From Pantoea ananatis LMG 2665 (GTDB taxonomy: Bacteria; Pseudomonadota; Gammaproteobacteria; Enterobacterales; Enterobacteriaceae): a DNA stretch of 64,000 bases. Position 1 is the first letter of the stretch. Each line of letters begins with the position of its first letter. Of this stretch, positions 49,785-60,166 are shown in pieces. The notes under the pieces were generated by a model. The model searched no databases. It saw only the letters and a list, made by a program, of their open reading frames with translations, and was not told the origin of the DNA. Location of the stretch: positions 558,001-622,000 of the forward strand of contig NZ_JMJJ01000005.1 in assembly GCF_000710035.2 (NCBI RefSeq), given 5' to 3'. The position numbers and the translations under genes were made by a program.

Positions 49785-50651
49785 TTATTCCCGGCAGTAG
49801 GACAAAAACCGTGACAGCGCCTTTGAGATATGTTTTTGCCGGTGATGAATACGGTAAAGCGTACGCGTCAAATTGGGCAAAGGCGTATTCAGCTCAATGA
49901 GCGTTCCGGCACTGAGCTGGTCGGCAATAACCCGGCGGGATAAACAGCTAATGCCCATGCCGTGACGCACGGCATGTTTGATCGCTTCGGAGTTGCCCAG
50001 TTCCATGCCCAGCTGGAAGGTTGGCAGATGAGACAGCAGCAGGTAATCAACGATTTCGCGCGTCCCTGAACCCCGTTCGCGAAGAATCCAGGTGGCCTCC
50101 GCCAGCGATGCCAGCGTCACCGGCTGCTGTAAAATGGCAGCATCCGGCGCGGCAAACACCACCAGCTCATCGTCAAGCCAGGGCTCGCTTACCAGTTCCG
50201 TCATATGACAGGGACCTTCGATTAACCCGACATCAACCCTGAATTCAGACACGGCCATGATCACGTCCTGGCTGTTTCCCACGCTCAGCTCTAAAGGTAA
50301 GGTCGGGAAATCACGGCGGTAGCCGGCAATCATCCCCGGCAACAGGTAATTCCCGATTGTGCTACTGGCATAAATTCGGATAGCCCCGTTATCTTCTTTA
50401 AACAGCTGTTCGATTTCCGTCGCCTGTTCAAGCAGGCCCACGGCCCGCGGGTATAGTAACCGGCCGTGTTCATTCACTACCAGTCGCTTACCTACACGGT
50501 CGAAAAGCTGAACGCCAAGCTGGTTTTCCAGATCGGCGAGTGCCGCACTGACGGCTGACTGGGACAAGGCCAGCACCTGAGAAGCCTGCGTGGTGGAGCC
50601 GCTTTTCAGCACTTCGGTAAAAACGTCGATTTGTCGCAGTGTAATGTGCAT
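49785..50651 (-). CDS. yeiE: LysR-family regulator YeiE
   Basis: This is a 288-residue LysR regulator. The HTH ([38 protein letters not shown]) and effector domain ([39 protein letters not shown]) closely match E. coli YeiE, which activates yeiH and is linked to sulfite response. ATG 50651 gives MHITLRQ as in E. coli, with AGGAG upstream. A longer frame from 50702 is rejected. Confidence 0.94.
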   Translation of the reverse strand: MHITLRQIDVFTEVLKSGSTTQASQVLALSQSAVSAALADLENQLGVQLFDRVGKRLVVNEHGRLLYPRAVGLLEQATEIEQLFKEDNGAIRIYASSTIGNYLLPGMIAGYRRDFPTLPLELSVGNSQDVIMAVSEFRVDVGLIEGPCHMTELVSEPWLDDELVVFAAPDAAILQQPVTLASLAEATWILRERGSGTREIVDYLLLSHLPTFQLGMELGNSEAIKHAVRHGMGISCLSRRVIADQLSAGTLIELNTPLPNLTRTLYRIHHRQKHISKALSRFLSYCRE

Positions 50652-50665
50652 GGAGACTCCTGAAT

Positions 50666-51031
50666 CTAACGCTGTAAGAGGTAAACCATCAGGGCTATCC
50701 ACAGCAGAAAAACCACACCCAGCACACCGAACAGGGTTTTACCGCGTGCACGCTGCTGCCGGGCACGCTCTGCGCTGCTGGCGCGCACTTCCGTGGGTAA
50801 CATTTTCAGCAGCAACATGACGCCGGTGGGAATGATCACTGCATCATCAAGTAGCCCGACGACCGGGATGACATCAGGGATCACATCAATGGGGCTGATG
50901 CCGTACGCCATGAGTCCCACGGCCGCGCCTTTACACCACAGCGGCGTTCGGGGATCGCGGCAGGCATAGGCGAGCGTTAAAACATCTCTTTTGATGAGCG
51001 TAATGAAGCGCCCCAGTCGTGCGAACAGCAT
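50666..51031 (-). CDS. YkvA-like protein with DUF1232
   Basis: This is a 121-residue protein with the DUF1232 signature [25 protein letters not shown] and a C-terminal transmembrane helix (about residues 99-118). The family is widespread and of unknown function. It sits between yeiE and yeiH, probably co-transcribed with yeiE, an insertion relative to E. coli. Confidence 0.85.
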   Translation of the reverse strand: MLFARLGRFITLIKRDVLTLAYACRDPRTPLWCKGAAVGLMAYGISPIDVIPDVIPVVGLLDDAVIIPTGVMLLLKMLPTEVRASSAERARQQRARGKTLFGVLGVVFLLWIALMVYLLQR

Positions 51032-51133
51032 ATATCCTGCCTTATCACTTATAGCGGTAGATTATAAATATATAATCAATTTCACTTTTAACAAACCCGG
51101 CGTGATGATGCTTGCTCAACCAGGAGCGTAATC

Positions 51134-52186
51134 ATGGCCGACATCAGCATTTCAAAATCTCACACTGTGCAGCAATGGCTGCCAGGCCTGTTGCTATGCG
51201 GTACCCTTGCCAGCGTCACGGCGCTGCTGGCGCAGGTACCTGCCGTCTCGCGTCTGGGGCTGGGTTCGTTAACTCTGGCCATTATGCTGGGCATCATTAT
51301 CGGGAACAGTGTTTATTCCCCCATGGCCGGTCAGTGCGACGCTGGCGTACTGCTGGCCAAACAAAAACTGCTCCGGCTGGGCGTGATACTGTTCGGATTT
51401 CGCATCACCTTACAACAAATCACGGATGTCGGCCTGAGCGGCGTCGTTATTGATGTACTGACCCTGAGCAGCACGTTTTTTATAACCTGCCTGCTGGGCA
51501 GGCGCCTGCTCAGGCTCGATCGTGACACCGTGTGGTTAATCGGTGCGGGGAGCAGCATCTGCGGTGCCGCTGCCGTACTGGCCACAGAGCCAGTCGTGAA
51601 AGCGGCCCCCTCAAAGGTGGCGGTGGCGGTGGCAACGGTCGTGCTGTTTGGCACCCTGGCGATCTTTGTTTATCCCTTGCTGTGGCCATGGGTTCATCAT
51701 CTTTTCCCTGCCGTCAGTCTGACACAGTTTGGTGTTTTCACCGGTTCGACGATCCACGAAGTGGCCCAGGTGGTCGCCGCCGGGCACAGCATTGCGCCCG
51801 AAACCGAGAGCAGCGCAGTCATTGCGAAAATGCTCCGGGTGATGATGCTGGCTCCGTTTTTACTGTTGCTGAGCGGTGTACTGCGACGTGAACAGACAGC
51901 ACAGCATAGCGCACAGCCGGTCACCTTTCCGTGGTTTGCTTTAATGTTTGTTGCTGTCGCTCTGTTCAACTCTCTGCACTGGTTGCCGGCCGGGTGGGTT
52001 AACACATTAAATACCCTCGGCGGGATCCTGCTGACCATGGCAATGGCAGCGTTGGGCTTAACTACCCGCTTTACTGCCCTGCGCGCTGCCGGATTTAAGC
52101 CTGTGCTGTTAGGAGCACTGGTATTTGTCTGGCTGATTGTGGGTGGCGGTACTATTAATCTGCTGGTCCAGCACCTCATGGCGTAA
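51134..52186 (+). CDS. yeiH: Membrane protein YeiH (UPF0324, putative sulfate/sulfite exporter)
   Basis: This is a 350-residue membrane protein (349 in E. coli) with about ten helices. The UPF0324 pattern includes LAIMLGIIIGNS, KLLRLGVILFGFRITLQQI, IGAGSSICGAAAVLA and STIHEVAQVVAAG. The family is proposed to export sulfite or sulfate; in E. coli it is activated by YeiE. It is divergent from the yeiE-DUF1232 pair across about 100 bases. An AGGAGCG ribosome site precedes the ATG. Confidence 0.92.
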   Translation: MADISISKSHTVQQWLPGLLLCGTLASVTALLAQVPAVSRLGLGSLTLAIMLGIIIGNSVYSPMAGQCDAGVLLAKQKLLRLGVILFGFRITLQQITDVGLSGVVIDVLTLSSTFFITCLLGRRLLRLDRDTVWLIGAGSSICGAAAVLATEPVVKAAPSKVAVAVATVVLFGTLAIFVYPLLWPWVHHLFPAVSLTQFGVFTGSTIHEVAQVVAAGHSIAPETESSAVIAKMLRVMMLAPFLLLLSGVLRREQTAQHSAQPVTFPWFALMFVAVALFNSLHWLPAGWVNTLNTLGGILLTMAMAALGLTTRFTALRAAGFKPVLLGALVFVWLIVGGGTINLLVQHLMA

Positions 52187-52364
52187 GCACGCAGCCCTCT
52201 CCCTTCCTGACCGGCCCTTGACGGGGCCGGTTATGGCGGCCACTTCCCCTTCACTGCACCACTCGCGGGGATTTGCGAGACGCGCCGTACATTACTGCGC
52301 CGTTATTAGGCGAACGCCCCGGTCTGCCCTATTTTAGGCAGGTCATTTTTTCGAGCCGGGACGG

Positions 52365-53258
52365 ATGAAGATAAAAACCACCACGCCAACGCCTCACGAT
52401 GCCCTGTTCAGGCAGTTTCTGACACAGCCCGATATTGCGCGGGATTTTATGGCGATCCACCTGCCAGAACCGTTACGAGCCTTTTGCGACCTGTCCACCC
52501 TTAAACTGGAATCGGGTTCGTTTGTCGAAGACGATCTGCGTCAGTATTTCAGCGACGTGCTCTACAGCCTTAAAACCGCATCCGGGGAAGGCTACATCCA
52601 CGTGCTTATCGAGCATCAGTCCGGTCCGGATCAACATATGGCCTTCAGGTTGATGCGCTATGCGGTTGCCGCCATGCACCGCCACCTGCAGGCCGGGCAT
52701 AAAACACTGCCGTTGGTTATCCCAATGTTGTTCTATACCGGTAAACGCAGCCCGTATCCTTATTCCCTCTGCTGGCTCGATGAATTTGCCCGACCGGACA
52801 TCGCGGGCGCACTGTACACCACGGCTTTCCCTTTGGTTGATGTGACGATTATCCCTGACGAGGAGATTGCACACCATCGCAGCATGGCCGCCTTAACCTT
52901 ACTGCAAAAGCATATCCACCAGCGAAACCTGACAGCCCTGATTGACAGCCTGGTCAGTCTTCTTCTACATAAACATCTCTCTTCATCGCTGGTGATATCG
53001 CTGGTAAACTACATGATACAGGTGGGCGAAGCTTCAGATGCGCAAACCTTTGTTCATAAGCTGGCACAGCGGGTGCCGCAACACGGAGAGGCTCTGATGA
53101 CCATTGCAGAACAGCTGGAACAAAAAGGCATTGAAAAAGGCAGGAAGGAAGAAGCGCTGAAGATTGCCCGGACCATGTTAAATAACGGCCTTGATCGCCC
53201 GACCGTGATTAAAATGACCGGCCTGACAGAAGACGAATTGGCGAAACTCCGCCACTGA
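52365..53258 (+). CDS. Rpn-family nuclease (recombination-promoting nuclease / transposase_31)
   Basis: This is a 297-residue protein of the RpnA-E family with a PD-(D/E)XK nuclease core: FVEDDLRQYFSDVLYSL, then YIHVLIEHQS. RpnA has Ca-stimulated DNase activity and promotes recombination in E. coli, and short forms act as phage-defence antitoxins in recent work known to me only generally. The C-terminal 40 residues (IEKGRKEEALKIARTMLNNG) are the usual helical tail. No flanking repeats or partner gene mark it as mobile. Confidence 0.88.
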   Translation: MKIKTTTPTPHDALFRQFLTQPDIARDFMAIHLPEPLRAFCDLSTLKLESGSFVEDDLRQYFSDVLYSLKTASGEGYIHVLIEHQSGPDQHMAFRLMRYAVAAMHRHLQAGHKTLPLVIPMLFYTGKRSPYPYSLCWLDEFARPDIAGALYTTAFPLVDVTIIPDEEIAHHRSMAALTLLQKHIHQRNLTALIDSLVSLLLHKHLSSSLVISLVNYMIQVGEASDAQTFVHKLAQRVPQHGEALMTIAEQLEQKGIEKGRKEEALKIARTMLNNGLDRPTVIKMTGLTEDELAKLRH

Positions 53259-53505
53259 TCCGCTGCGTTGCCTTCTTCTGACAGACAAGGTCGATTCGGC
53301 ACCGGCCGGTTTCGCCTCACGCCCGGCCCCTTTTCTGAGACTTTTCGCGTATTCGGGTGAAAACAGCGAGCCCTTTGTGGCACGGCTGTATTCCTGATAA
53401 TGCCTCCTCCTGACCTCGCTAAAAATTTCCTGCGCACCGCGCTTTGCCACAGCGCCATCGTGTATCATGCCGTTCAATCTGAGTTAAATCCTTCAGGAGA
53501 ACGGC

Positions 53506-54348
53506 ATGAAGTATATTGGCGCGCACGTCAGCGCATCGGGTGGTGTGGATCAGGCGGTCCTCCGCGCCCACGAACTGGAAGCCACGGCTTTTGCGCTGTT
53601 CACGAAGAACCAGCGTCAGTGGAAAGCCGCCCCGCTGTCAGACGAAACCATCGCCGCCTTCCGCGCTGCCTGTGAGAAATACCATTTTGGACCGGGCCAG
53701 ATTCTGCCGCACGACAGCTATCTGATAAACCTGGGGCATCCGGTCATGGACGCGTTGCAAAAATCGCGCGATGCGTTCGTAGATGAAATGCAGCGCGCGG
53801 AACAGCTGGGGCTGACGCTACTGAATTTTCATCCGGGCAGTCATTTACAGCAAATTGATGAGCTGACCTGCTTAAAGCGCATCGCCGAGTCAATTAACAT
53901 CGCCCTGGATCAAACCCACAGCGTGACCGCCGTTATCGAAAATACCGCCGGTCAGGGCAGCAACCTGGGGTTCCGCTTTGAACATCTGGCGACCATTATT
54001 GAACACGTCAAAGATAAGTCGCGCGTCGGCGTTTGCATCGATACCTGCCATGCCTTCGCGGGCGGATACGATCTGTGCAGTGAAGCCGCCTGCACGGAGA
54101 CCTTTGCCGAATTTGAGCGCGTGGTGGGTTTTAACTATCTTCGCGGGATGCACCTGAATGATGCCAAAAGTACGCTGGGCAGCCGGGTTGACCGTCATCA
54201 CAGCCTGGGTGAGGGGAATATCGGTAAAACCGTCTTTAGCTGGATGATGAAGGATTCGCGGTTCGATGGTATTCCGCTGATTCTGGAAACCATTAATCCC
54301 GATATCTGGAAAGATGAAATTGCCTGGCTTAAGTCAGAACAACGTTAA
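53506..54348 (+). CDS. nfo: Endonuclease IV Nfo
   Basis: This is a 280-residue AP endonuclease (285 in E. coli) with a TIM barrel and three zinc ions. It starts [14 protein letters not shown] and has [38 protein letters not shown] and the [23 protein letters not shown] zinc block. It incises DNA at abasic sites and oxidised bases. A CAGGAGA ribosome site lies upstream. The neighbourhood yeiH-nfo-fruA matches E. coli with some gene loss. Confidence 0.96.
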   Translation: MKYIGAHVSASGGVDQAVLRAHELEATAFALFTKNQRQWKAAPLSDETIAAFRAACEKYHFGPGQILPHDSYLINLGHPVMDALQKSRDAFVDEMQRAEQLGLTLLNFHPGSHLQQIDELTCLKRIAESINIALDQTHSVTAVIENTAGQGSNLGFRFEHLATIIEHVKDKSRVGVCIDTCHAFAGGYDLCSEAACTETFAEFERVVGFNYLRGMHLNDAKSTLGSRVDRHHSLGEGNIGKTVFSWMMKDSRFDGIPLILETINPDIWKDEIAWLKSEQR

Positions 54349-54355
54349 GAAATAA

Positions 54356-54383
54356 GACAAAGGAGCCTTGCGGCTCCTTTGTC
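54356..54383. terminator. Bidirectional terminator between nfo and fruA
   Basis: GACAAAGGAGCC pairs perfectly with GGCTCCTTTGTC over a TTGC loop, in the gap between convergent nfo and fruA. A strong stem should end both transcripts. Confidence 0.85.
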
Positions 54384-54393
54384 GTCTTACCTG

Positions 54394-56088
54394 TCAGGCT
54401 TTCGCCAGCTCTTCTTCCGGGCGCTTCAGTACTGCATAGCCTAATCCGGCAATCGCGGTACCAATCAAAATCGCCATCAGATAACCCACGACCGGCGTAA
54501 TCGCCCCCGGGATTAACAGGACGAACAGGCCACCGTGCGGTGCCATCAGCTTGGCCCCAATCGCCATGGAAACGGCACCGGTTACTGCGCCACCGACGAT
54601 ACAGCATGGCAGGACGCGCATCGGGTCACGGGCCGCAAACGGAATCGCACCTTCTGAAATAAAGCATAGACCCAGAACCAGCGCGGCTTTACCGCCTTCC
54701 TGCTGACCTTTGTTAAATTTACGACGCGCAACCAGCGTCGCCAGCCCCATCGCCAGCGGTGGCACCATACCGGCAGCCATAATCGCGGCCATAGGTGCGT
54801 AGGTTTGTGAACTCAGCAGGCCGACGCCAAATGCGTAAGCAACTTTGTTAACAGGACCACCCATATCGGTACACATCATGCCACCCAGGATAGCGCCCAG
54901 CAGGATTGCATTCGCGGTACCCATGTTAGCCAGCCAGCTGGTCAAACCGCTCATGATGCCCGCGACCGGTTTACCTACCACGTAGATCATCAGCAAGCCG
55001 GTGATCAGGCTGGCAAACAGCGGAATAATCAGGATAGGTTTTAGCGCTTCCATACTCTGTGGCAACTTCACCTTACCGCTGATCAGTTTGGCCGCATAAC
55101 CCGCAATAAAACCGGCGATGATGCCGCCAAGGAAGCCCGCGTTGATGCTGGTGGCGATCATACCGCCAATCAGGCCAGGCGTCAGACCAGGACGGTCCGC
55201 GATTGAGAAGGCAATAAAGCCCGCCAGAACCGGAACCATCAGTGCAAAGGCACTCCCGCCACCGATTTGCATCAGGGCAGCGGCCAGCGTACCGGGCTCT
55301 TTAAAGGCCGTGATACCAAACGCAAAAGACAGCGCGATACTCAAGCCACCCGCCACCACCATGGGCAGCATGTAGGAGACGCCGGTCAACAGGTGACGGT
55401 AAGCCCCCGCGCCGCCCTCTTTTTTCTCTTCCTGAGAACTGTTTTGCGCGCCAGAAGGTTTATAAGGCTTCGCTTCTGCCACGGCTTTATCCAGCTCCTG
55501 CGCGGTCTTTTTCAGTGCCAGACCAGTTGAGGTGCGGTACATCGGTTTACCCGCAAACTTAGCCAGATCCACTTCGATATCCGCGGCCACGATAACCAGA
55601 TCGGCTGCGGCAACTTCTTCAGGGGTGATCGCGTTACCGGCCCCTACAGAGCCACGGGTTTCAACTTTAACCCACCAGCCGCGTTTGGTCGCTTCCGCCT
55701 GGATTGCCTCGGCCGCCATAAAGGTATGCGCAACGCCCGTTGGGCAAGCGGTCACAGCAACCACACGTTTTGGCCCATTCGCTGGCACAGCGGCAACGGC
55801 AGCAGGTGCTGCCACGCTGGCTTGCCAGGGTTTCGCTTCGGCTTTGGCACGATTCAGGAACAGTTCAGGTTCACTGACTGCCTGCTGCACATCGCCCAGC
55901 CACACGGATTTCCCCGTCAGCGCGGCATCCTCTGGTACTGTTTTACCGGTGACGATCACCAGTTCGGCCTCGGCCGGGTTTTCGGTTAGCGTTATACCAG
56001 CCTGAGCAGCCGCAGCGGCCAGACGTTGTTTTGCCATGTAGGCAGAAGCCAGTCCTGTTGAAGGATCTTTTATCAGCAGCGTTTTCAC
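54394..56088 (-). CDS. fruA: Fructose PTS IIBC component FruA
   Basis: This is a 564-residue PTS permease (563 in E. coli). A degenerate N-terminal IIB-like domain precedes the active IIB domain with phospho-Cys in VTACPTGVAHTFMAAEAI near residue 112. The IIC domain starts near 225 (LLTGVSYMLPMVVAGGL) with about eight to ten helices. It imports fructose as fructose-1-phosphate. It is the last gene of fruBKA. Confidence 0.96.
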   Translation of the reverse strand: MKTLLIKDPSTGLASAYMAKQRLAAAAAQAGITLTENPAEAELVIVTGKTVPEDAALTGKSVWLGDVQQAVSEPELFLNRAKAEAKPWQASVAAPAAVAAVPANGPKRVVAVTACPTGVAHTFMAAEAIQAEATKRGWWVKVETRGSVGAGNAITPEEVAAADLVIVAADIEVDLAKFAGKPMYRTSTGLALKKTAQELDKAVAEAKPYKPSGAQNSSQEEKKEGGAGAYRHLLTGVSYMLPMVVAGGLSIALSFAFGITAFKEPGTLAAALMQIGGGSAFALMVPVLAGFIAFSIADRPGLTPGLIGGMIATSINAGFLGGIIAGFIAGYAAKLISGKVKLPQSMEALKPILIIPLFASLITGLLMIYVVGKPVAGIMSGLTSWLANMGTANAILLGAILGGMMCTDMGGPVNKVAYAFGVGLLSSQTYAPMAAIMAAGMVPPLAMGLATLVARRKFNKGQQEGGKAALVLGLCFISEGAIPFAARDPMRVLPCCIVGGAVTGAVSMAIGAKLMAPHGGLFVLLIPGAITPVVGYLMAILIGTAIAGLGYAVLKRPEEELAKA

Positions 56089-56104
56089 TATCGCTCTCCT
56101 GCTG

Positions 56105-57043
56105 TCAGTTAACGGGTTGTAAGTCGACGCGCGCCATCATTGCGGCCAACTGGGTACGATCGGTCACGCCGACGTTGCTCTGGCTGACAGCCATCGCGGC
56201 TACCGCAGTAGCCAGACGTAACGTATGTTCACTGGATTCACGCATTAACAGGCCATAAATCAGGCCACCTACCATGGAGTCACCTGCGCCAACGGTGCTG
56301 ACAACTTCGCACACCGGCGGTTTAGCTATCCATTCACCTGAGGCATTGACCCAAAGTGCGCCTTCAGCACCCAGAGAAATCACCACATGTGCAATGCCCT
56401 GCTCACGCAACTCGTGCGCTGCGTCAATCACGTCCTGAAGTGCAGGTAGCTTGCGCCCTGCCCAAATCTCAAGCTCGCGACGATTAGGTTTAACCAGCCA
56501 GGGGGCGGCTTTCAGGCCCGCCACCAGGGCTTCGCGGCTACTGTCAAAGATGATGCAGGGACAGTGCGTACGCAGTTCAGTCATCCAGCGGGTAAAGGCA
56601 TCAGGATCGACCCCCTCCGGCAGGCTGCCACTCACGCACACCATGTCGAACTGGCCCAGCCAGGTTAATGAGTCGCTGGTAAAGCGATCCCAGTCCTGAG
56701 CCGTCACCTGAAAACCGGAAAAGTTAAGATCGGTCACATCACCGGTTTGCTCAGTCAGCTTGACGTTGATGCGCGTGCGGCCATTCACGACCTGAAAACG
56801 GTTGGCGATCCCCAGTTCACTAAAGAGCTGCTGAAAACCATCCTGATTGTCTTTACCCAGAAAGCCACCAACGGTTACGTCGATACCCAGATCTTTCAGC
56901 ACCTTCGCCACATTGATGCCTTTCCCGGCAGCATGTAAGCCAGTGGTTTTCACCAGGTTCACTTCACCACGTTCAATTTCTGGCGTATAACCGACCAGAT
57001 CGTACGCAGGATTCAACGTGATGGTTGCAACACGTCTGGTCAT
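56105..57043 (-). CDS. fruK: 1-phosphofructokinase FruK
   Basis: This is a 312-residue PfkB-family kinase, the E. coli length, that makes fructose-1,6-bisphosphate from fructose-1-phosphate. Signatures are [17 protein letters not shown] near the start and [17 protein letters not shown] near residue 248 with the catalytic Asp. It overlaps fruB by four bases (ATGA). Confidence 0.96.
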   Translation of the reverse strand: MTRRVATITLNPAYDLVGYTPEIERGEVNLVKTTGLHAAGKGINVAKVLKDLGIDVTVGGFLGKDNQDGFQQLFSELGIANRFQVVNGRTRINVKLTEQTGDVTDLNFSGFQVTAQDWDRFTSDSLTWLGQFDMVCVSGSLPEGVDPDAFTRWMTELRTHCPCIIFDSSREALVAGLKAAPWLVKPNRRELEIWAGRKLPALQDVIDAAHELREQGIAHVVISLGAEGALWVNASGEWIAKPPVCEVVSTVGAGDSMVGGLIYGLLMRESSEHTLRLATAVAAMAVSQSNVGVTDRTQLAAMMARVDLQPVN

Positions 57044-58170
57044 GCCGCCCCCTCACCTAAGCCACTGTTGATGGCTTCTTCGATAGCCGTCAGCGCCTGT
57101 TGGGCATCTTCCCCACTGGCAGTAAAACGCAGGCGGTGACCTTTTTTCACACCCAGCGCAACGACTTTCATCAGGCTGCGTCCGTTTGCAGGTTTACCGC
57201 TGCCATCGAGGTTGGTAATCGTAATGTCGCTGTTGAACTGTTTAATCACGCTCACCAGGGCGGTCCCCGGACGCGCATGTAAGCCATGCTCGTTGCGAAT
57301 AGTAAATTCAGCCGTCAGTTGGTCTGCCTGCTCGTCAACTTCGCTGGTTAGCAGGGCATAAACACCTGCCGCATCGGCTTTCAGCAAACGGTCGGCTTTG
57401 TTGCTGTGCAACAGTGCGCTCAGGTAACCCAGTACCTCCAGCGGGCGGTCATCGACGGCGGCCACGCTGACTAGCATTGCCACGGATTCACCTTCATGTT
57501 CAAAGGCTGTCGCCGCGCGGCTGACGGCCACACCGCTTTGCAGATTGCCTTTGCCGCTGTCGCTTAACCAGATGCCCTGCCCCAGACTCAGCGGTTTACT
57601 GGAAACCACCTCAGCAACATAGCTGGCATCAACCACACCCGCAGCCTGTAAGCGGCCGGCATTGACGGCCTGCAGCGTTATCAGGTCACGTGCGCTGACA
57701 TCCAGGGAAATTAGTGAAGTATCGAAGCTGAATTCAGCTGACTGCTTCTCACCCATCAGCAGCGCGCGCAGATCTTCAGCAGAGGCCGTTTTAAGCTGTT
57801 CGGCGATGCTGTCGTCACTCAGTACGTGCGTCAGCTGGCGCAGCAACGTCAGATGTTCATCAGATTTCGCGGCAATACCAATCGCGACATAGGCCGTTTG
57901 ATCGTCGCCCCAGGCAATTCCCTGAGGAAACTGAAAGACCTGAACGCCGGTTTTCAGCACCAGATCGCGCGTGTCGGTGGTGCCGTGAGGAATGGCGATG
58001 CCATTACCCAAAAAGGTTGAGGTTTGCTGCTCACGCGCCAGCATGCCGTTGACATAACCTTCCGCCACGTTACCCGCAGCGGTAAGTGCCGCCGCAACCT
58101 GACGAATCGCATCTTCTTTATTTTGGGCGCTGGCTCCGGTATGGATGGCCTGCAATTCGAGCTGGAACAT
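57040..58170 (-). CDS. fruB: Fructose PTS IIA-HPr fusion FruB (DTP/FPr)
   Basis: This is a 376-residue diphosphoryl transfer protein, as in E. coli. The IIA domain has its phospho-His in [15 protein letters not shown] near residue 62, a middle domain follows, and the C-terminal FPr domain has the HPr active site [14 protein letters not shown] near residue 298. It carries phosphate from enzyme I to FruA. It heads the fruBKA operon and is controlled by two Cra operators upstream. Confidence 0.96.
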   Translation of the reverse strand: MFQLELQAIHTGASAQNKEDAIRQVAAALTAAGNVAEGYVNGMLAREQQTSTFLGNGIAIPHGTTDTRDLVLKTGVQVFQFPQGIAWGDDQTAYVAIGIAAKSDEHLTLLRQLTHVLSDDSIAEQLKTASAEDLRALLMGEKQSAEFSFDTSLISLDVSARDLITLQAVNAGRLQAAGVVDASYVAEVVSSKPLSLGQGIWLSDSGKGNLQSGVAVSRAATAFEHEGESVAMLVSVAAVDDRPLEVLGYLSALLHSNKADRLLKADAAGVYALLTSEVDEQADQLTAEFTIRNEHGLHARPGTALVSVIKQFNSDITITNLDGSGKPANGRSLMKVVALGVKKGHRLRFTASGEDAQQALTAIEEAINSGLGEGAA

Positions 58171-58190
58171 AATTCTCCTCGCTTGCTGAT

Positions 58191-58269
58191 TGAATCGTTT
58201 CAGCTCAATGGTGTTGAATCTTGCTGTTTGACCTGGTGAAGGTTGTCACAGCAACGCTGAAACGTTTCA
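58191..58269. promoter_or_regulatory. Two Cra (FruR) operators upstream of fruB
   Basis: TGAATCGTTTCA at 58191-58202 and the perfect palindrome TGAAACGTTTCA at 58258-58269 match the Cra consensus. They lie about 20 and 90 bases upstream of the fruB start, the same two-operator plan as in E. coli. Fructose-1-phosphate would lift Cra repression. Confidence 0.9.
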
Positions 58270-58564
58270 GGGATTGTTATTCAGCTTGGCTTTGCAGGCA
58301 AGAAAATGCGTAAACGGCATAACAGATCTTTGACATTACGCACAATTCAGAGAGGTTACGGAATTTTCTTAAAAATAGTGCTGAAGTCTGGACGACACGA
58401 GGCCGATTTTTTGAGCGTGATTTCAGCAGCGTCAGCAGACGCTGCAAACAGGGTAACGTTAACCTCTCAGAGGCACGTTGCCAGACAGTGATAATCCACC
58501 AGCACGGGCTTCACAGCATGGCGGCAAAGGAGCTTAGCCTTTTACCCTCATGATGTCCTTAAGG
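58270..58564. other. Intergenic DNA between the fruB promoter and the Dcu-like gene
   Basis: No gene was recognised. GC content is ordinary and only short frames are present. It lies at the 3' end of the Dcu-like gene but no clear terminator was picked. Confidence 0.4.
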
Positions 58565-59851
58565 TTAGAACAGCCTTGCTAAACCTGCTGCAAAAAGCAT
58601 CGACAGACCGGTAGCCAGCAGGCCAGGCAGGATAAATGGGTGATCGATTATCCGTCGGCCAAGGCGGGTGGATCCCGTATCATCCAGCGCAACGGCGGCC
58701 AGCAATGTGGGATAGTTCGGTAAGATAAACAGGGACGCGGTAGCGGGAAAACAGATAACAAGCGTGGCGGGCGCAATGCCCATACTTAAGGCCATCGGAA
58801 ATAAAATTTTGGTCGATGCCGCCTGAGAATAGAGAAAACATGATGCCAGTACGATAATCAACGCCAGTAACCATGTGGAATCCAGAAAATAGCTCGCCAC
58901 CCTATCCTGCAACCACAGACGATTGCTCTCCATAAATGTGGAACCCAGCCAGGCCACACCCAGTATGCATATACAAGACGTCATTCCGGTTTTAAACACC
59001 GACGATCCCGGAATTGTATGCACATTCACCCGACAGAACATGACGATAGCCATCGCCACCGTTAGCATTACGGCAATCCGTGCCTGTCCGCTATTGAGAA
59101 CGGGGCGGGTAATGATCTCCATTTTAGGGCTGCTGATAATGGCATAAATCAGCACTGTCACCAGGCCGACAATAAAAATCAGTACTGAACGTCTACCGTG
59201 GAGAGCGGAATGCGAATGCTGTACGGTGTTTACCGCATCATCCTGATGCTCAAGCTGGTCTGTGTGACGTAAGCGATCCCACCACAGGTAAAACAAGGCG
59301 GAACAGAAAAGCGCCATGAAGGTGGCGGGAATGGTCACGGCAATCAGTTCAATATAGCCCCAACCATGCGGTCCCTGTTCCAGAATCCCAGAGAGAAAAA
59401 TCACGGCGGCAGAAATGGGCGAGGCCACAATGCCCAGTAAGGATGCGGCAACGGAAAGCGCTAATGCGCGGGTTGGACGAAGGTGATTATCTCTGGCCAC
59501 AGCCACAATCACGGGCATACAGGCAAAAGAGACCTGCCCGGTACTGGCCATCATGGTCAGTAACCAGGTTGAGAGCGGTGCCGTAATCACCAACAACCGC
59601 GGATAGCGACGTAAGGCACGTTCTGTCAGTTGCACCAGATAATCAATGCCGCCTGCCTGTTGCATGGCCGATATGGCGACGATCACCACCATAATAAATA
59701 CCATTACCAGCATGGGCAGATCGCCAGGCGTGGCACCCAGCGCGCACAACATGATTACACCCGCCCCACCTGCAAACCCCACACCGATACCGCCAATACG
59801 CATTCCCAAAAACAGAAAAAAAAGCACGGTCATAAACTGTAGTAGTAGCAT
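58565..59851 (-). CDS. C4-dicarboxylate transporter of the Dcu family
   Basis: This is a 428-residue membrane protein with about ten to twelve helices. The start (LFLFLGMRIGGIGVGFAGGAGVIMLCALGATPG) and MMASTGQVSFACMPVIVAVA match the DcuA/DcuB family of C4-dicarboxylate antiporters. Divergence from DcuA/B suggests a different substrate. It is downstream of the aldolase on the same strand and probably belongs to the LacI-controlled cluster. Confidence 0.82.
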   Translation of the reverse strand: MLLLQFMTVLFFLFLGMRIGGIGVGFAGGAGVIMLCALGATPGDLPMLVMVFIMVVIVAISAMQQAGGIDYLVQLTERALRRYPRLLVITAPLSTWLLTMMASTGQVSFACMPVIVAVARDNHLRPTRALALSVAASLLGIVASPISAAVIFLSGILEQGPHGWGYIELIAVTIPATFMALFCSALFYLWWDRLRHTDQLEHQDDAVNTVQHSHSALHGRRSVLIFIVGLVTVLIYAIISSPKMEIITRPVLNSGQARIAVMLTVAMAIVMFCRVNVHTIPGSSVFKTGMTSCICILGVAWLGSTFMESNRLWLQDRVASYFLDSTWLLALIIVLASCFLYSQAASTKILFPMALSMGIAPATLVICFPATASLFILPNYPTLLAAVALDDTGSTRLGRRIIDHPFILPGLLATGLSMLFAAGLARLF

Positions 59852-60166
59852 GATCCCATTCCTTCTGACTGCGGTTTACACCGTTCCAGCCCACACTCAA
59901 GGCCGGTACAGGCTTCCTTTCACTCCGCAAGGTTGCAACGGGTTATTTATCGGTATGTCCTACAGAGAAATGGCACGCGGCTAAATAACCGTTTTCTGCG
60001 TATCAGGTGCACTGAGGGTGTAAATTCTTATCGCGCTGATGCCTTTTTTCTCTGGCTGGCTGCCGGTCAGTAAACCGGGTTATCCCAGAGATACGTTGAA
60101 TAGCCTTAGGCCGCGACGACAGGCAGTTCCCACATGAAGGCGCCCTGCCTGCCAGACTCGCCCATT
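59852..60166. other. Gap between the aldolase and the Dcu-like gene
   Basis: About 315 bases without a supported gene. No strong promoter or terminator was recognised. The Dcu-like gene may have its own promoter here or be read through from the aldolase. Confidence 0.4.

Noticed and set aside
52365..53258. An insertion sequence at the Rpn gene
   Set aside because: The family was once called transposase_31, but no terminal inverted repeats or target duplications are seen around it.
53178..53477. Minus-strand frames between the Rpn gene and nfo
   Set aside because: They overlap the Rpn gene end and the nfo promoter region and have no recognisable content.
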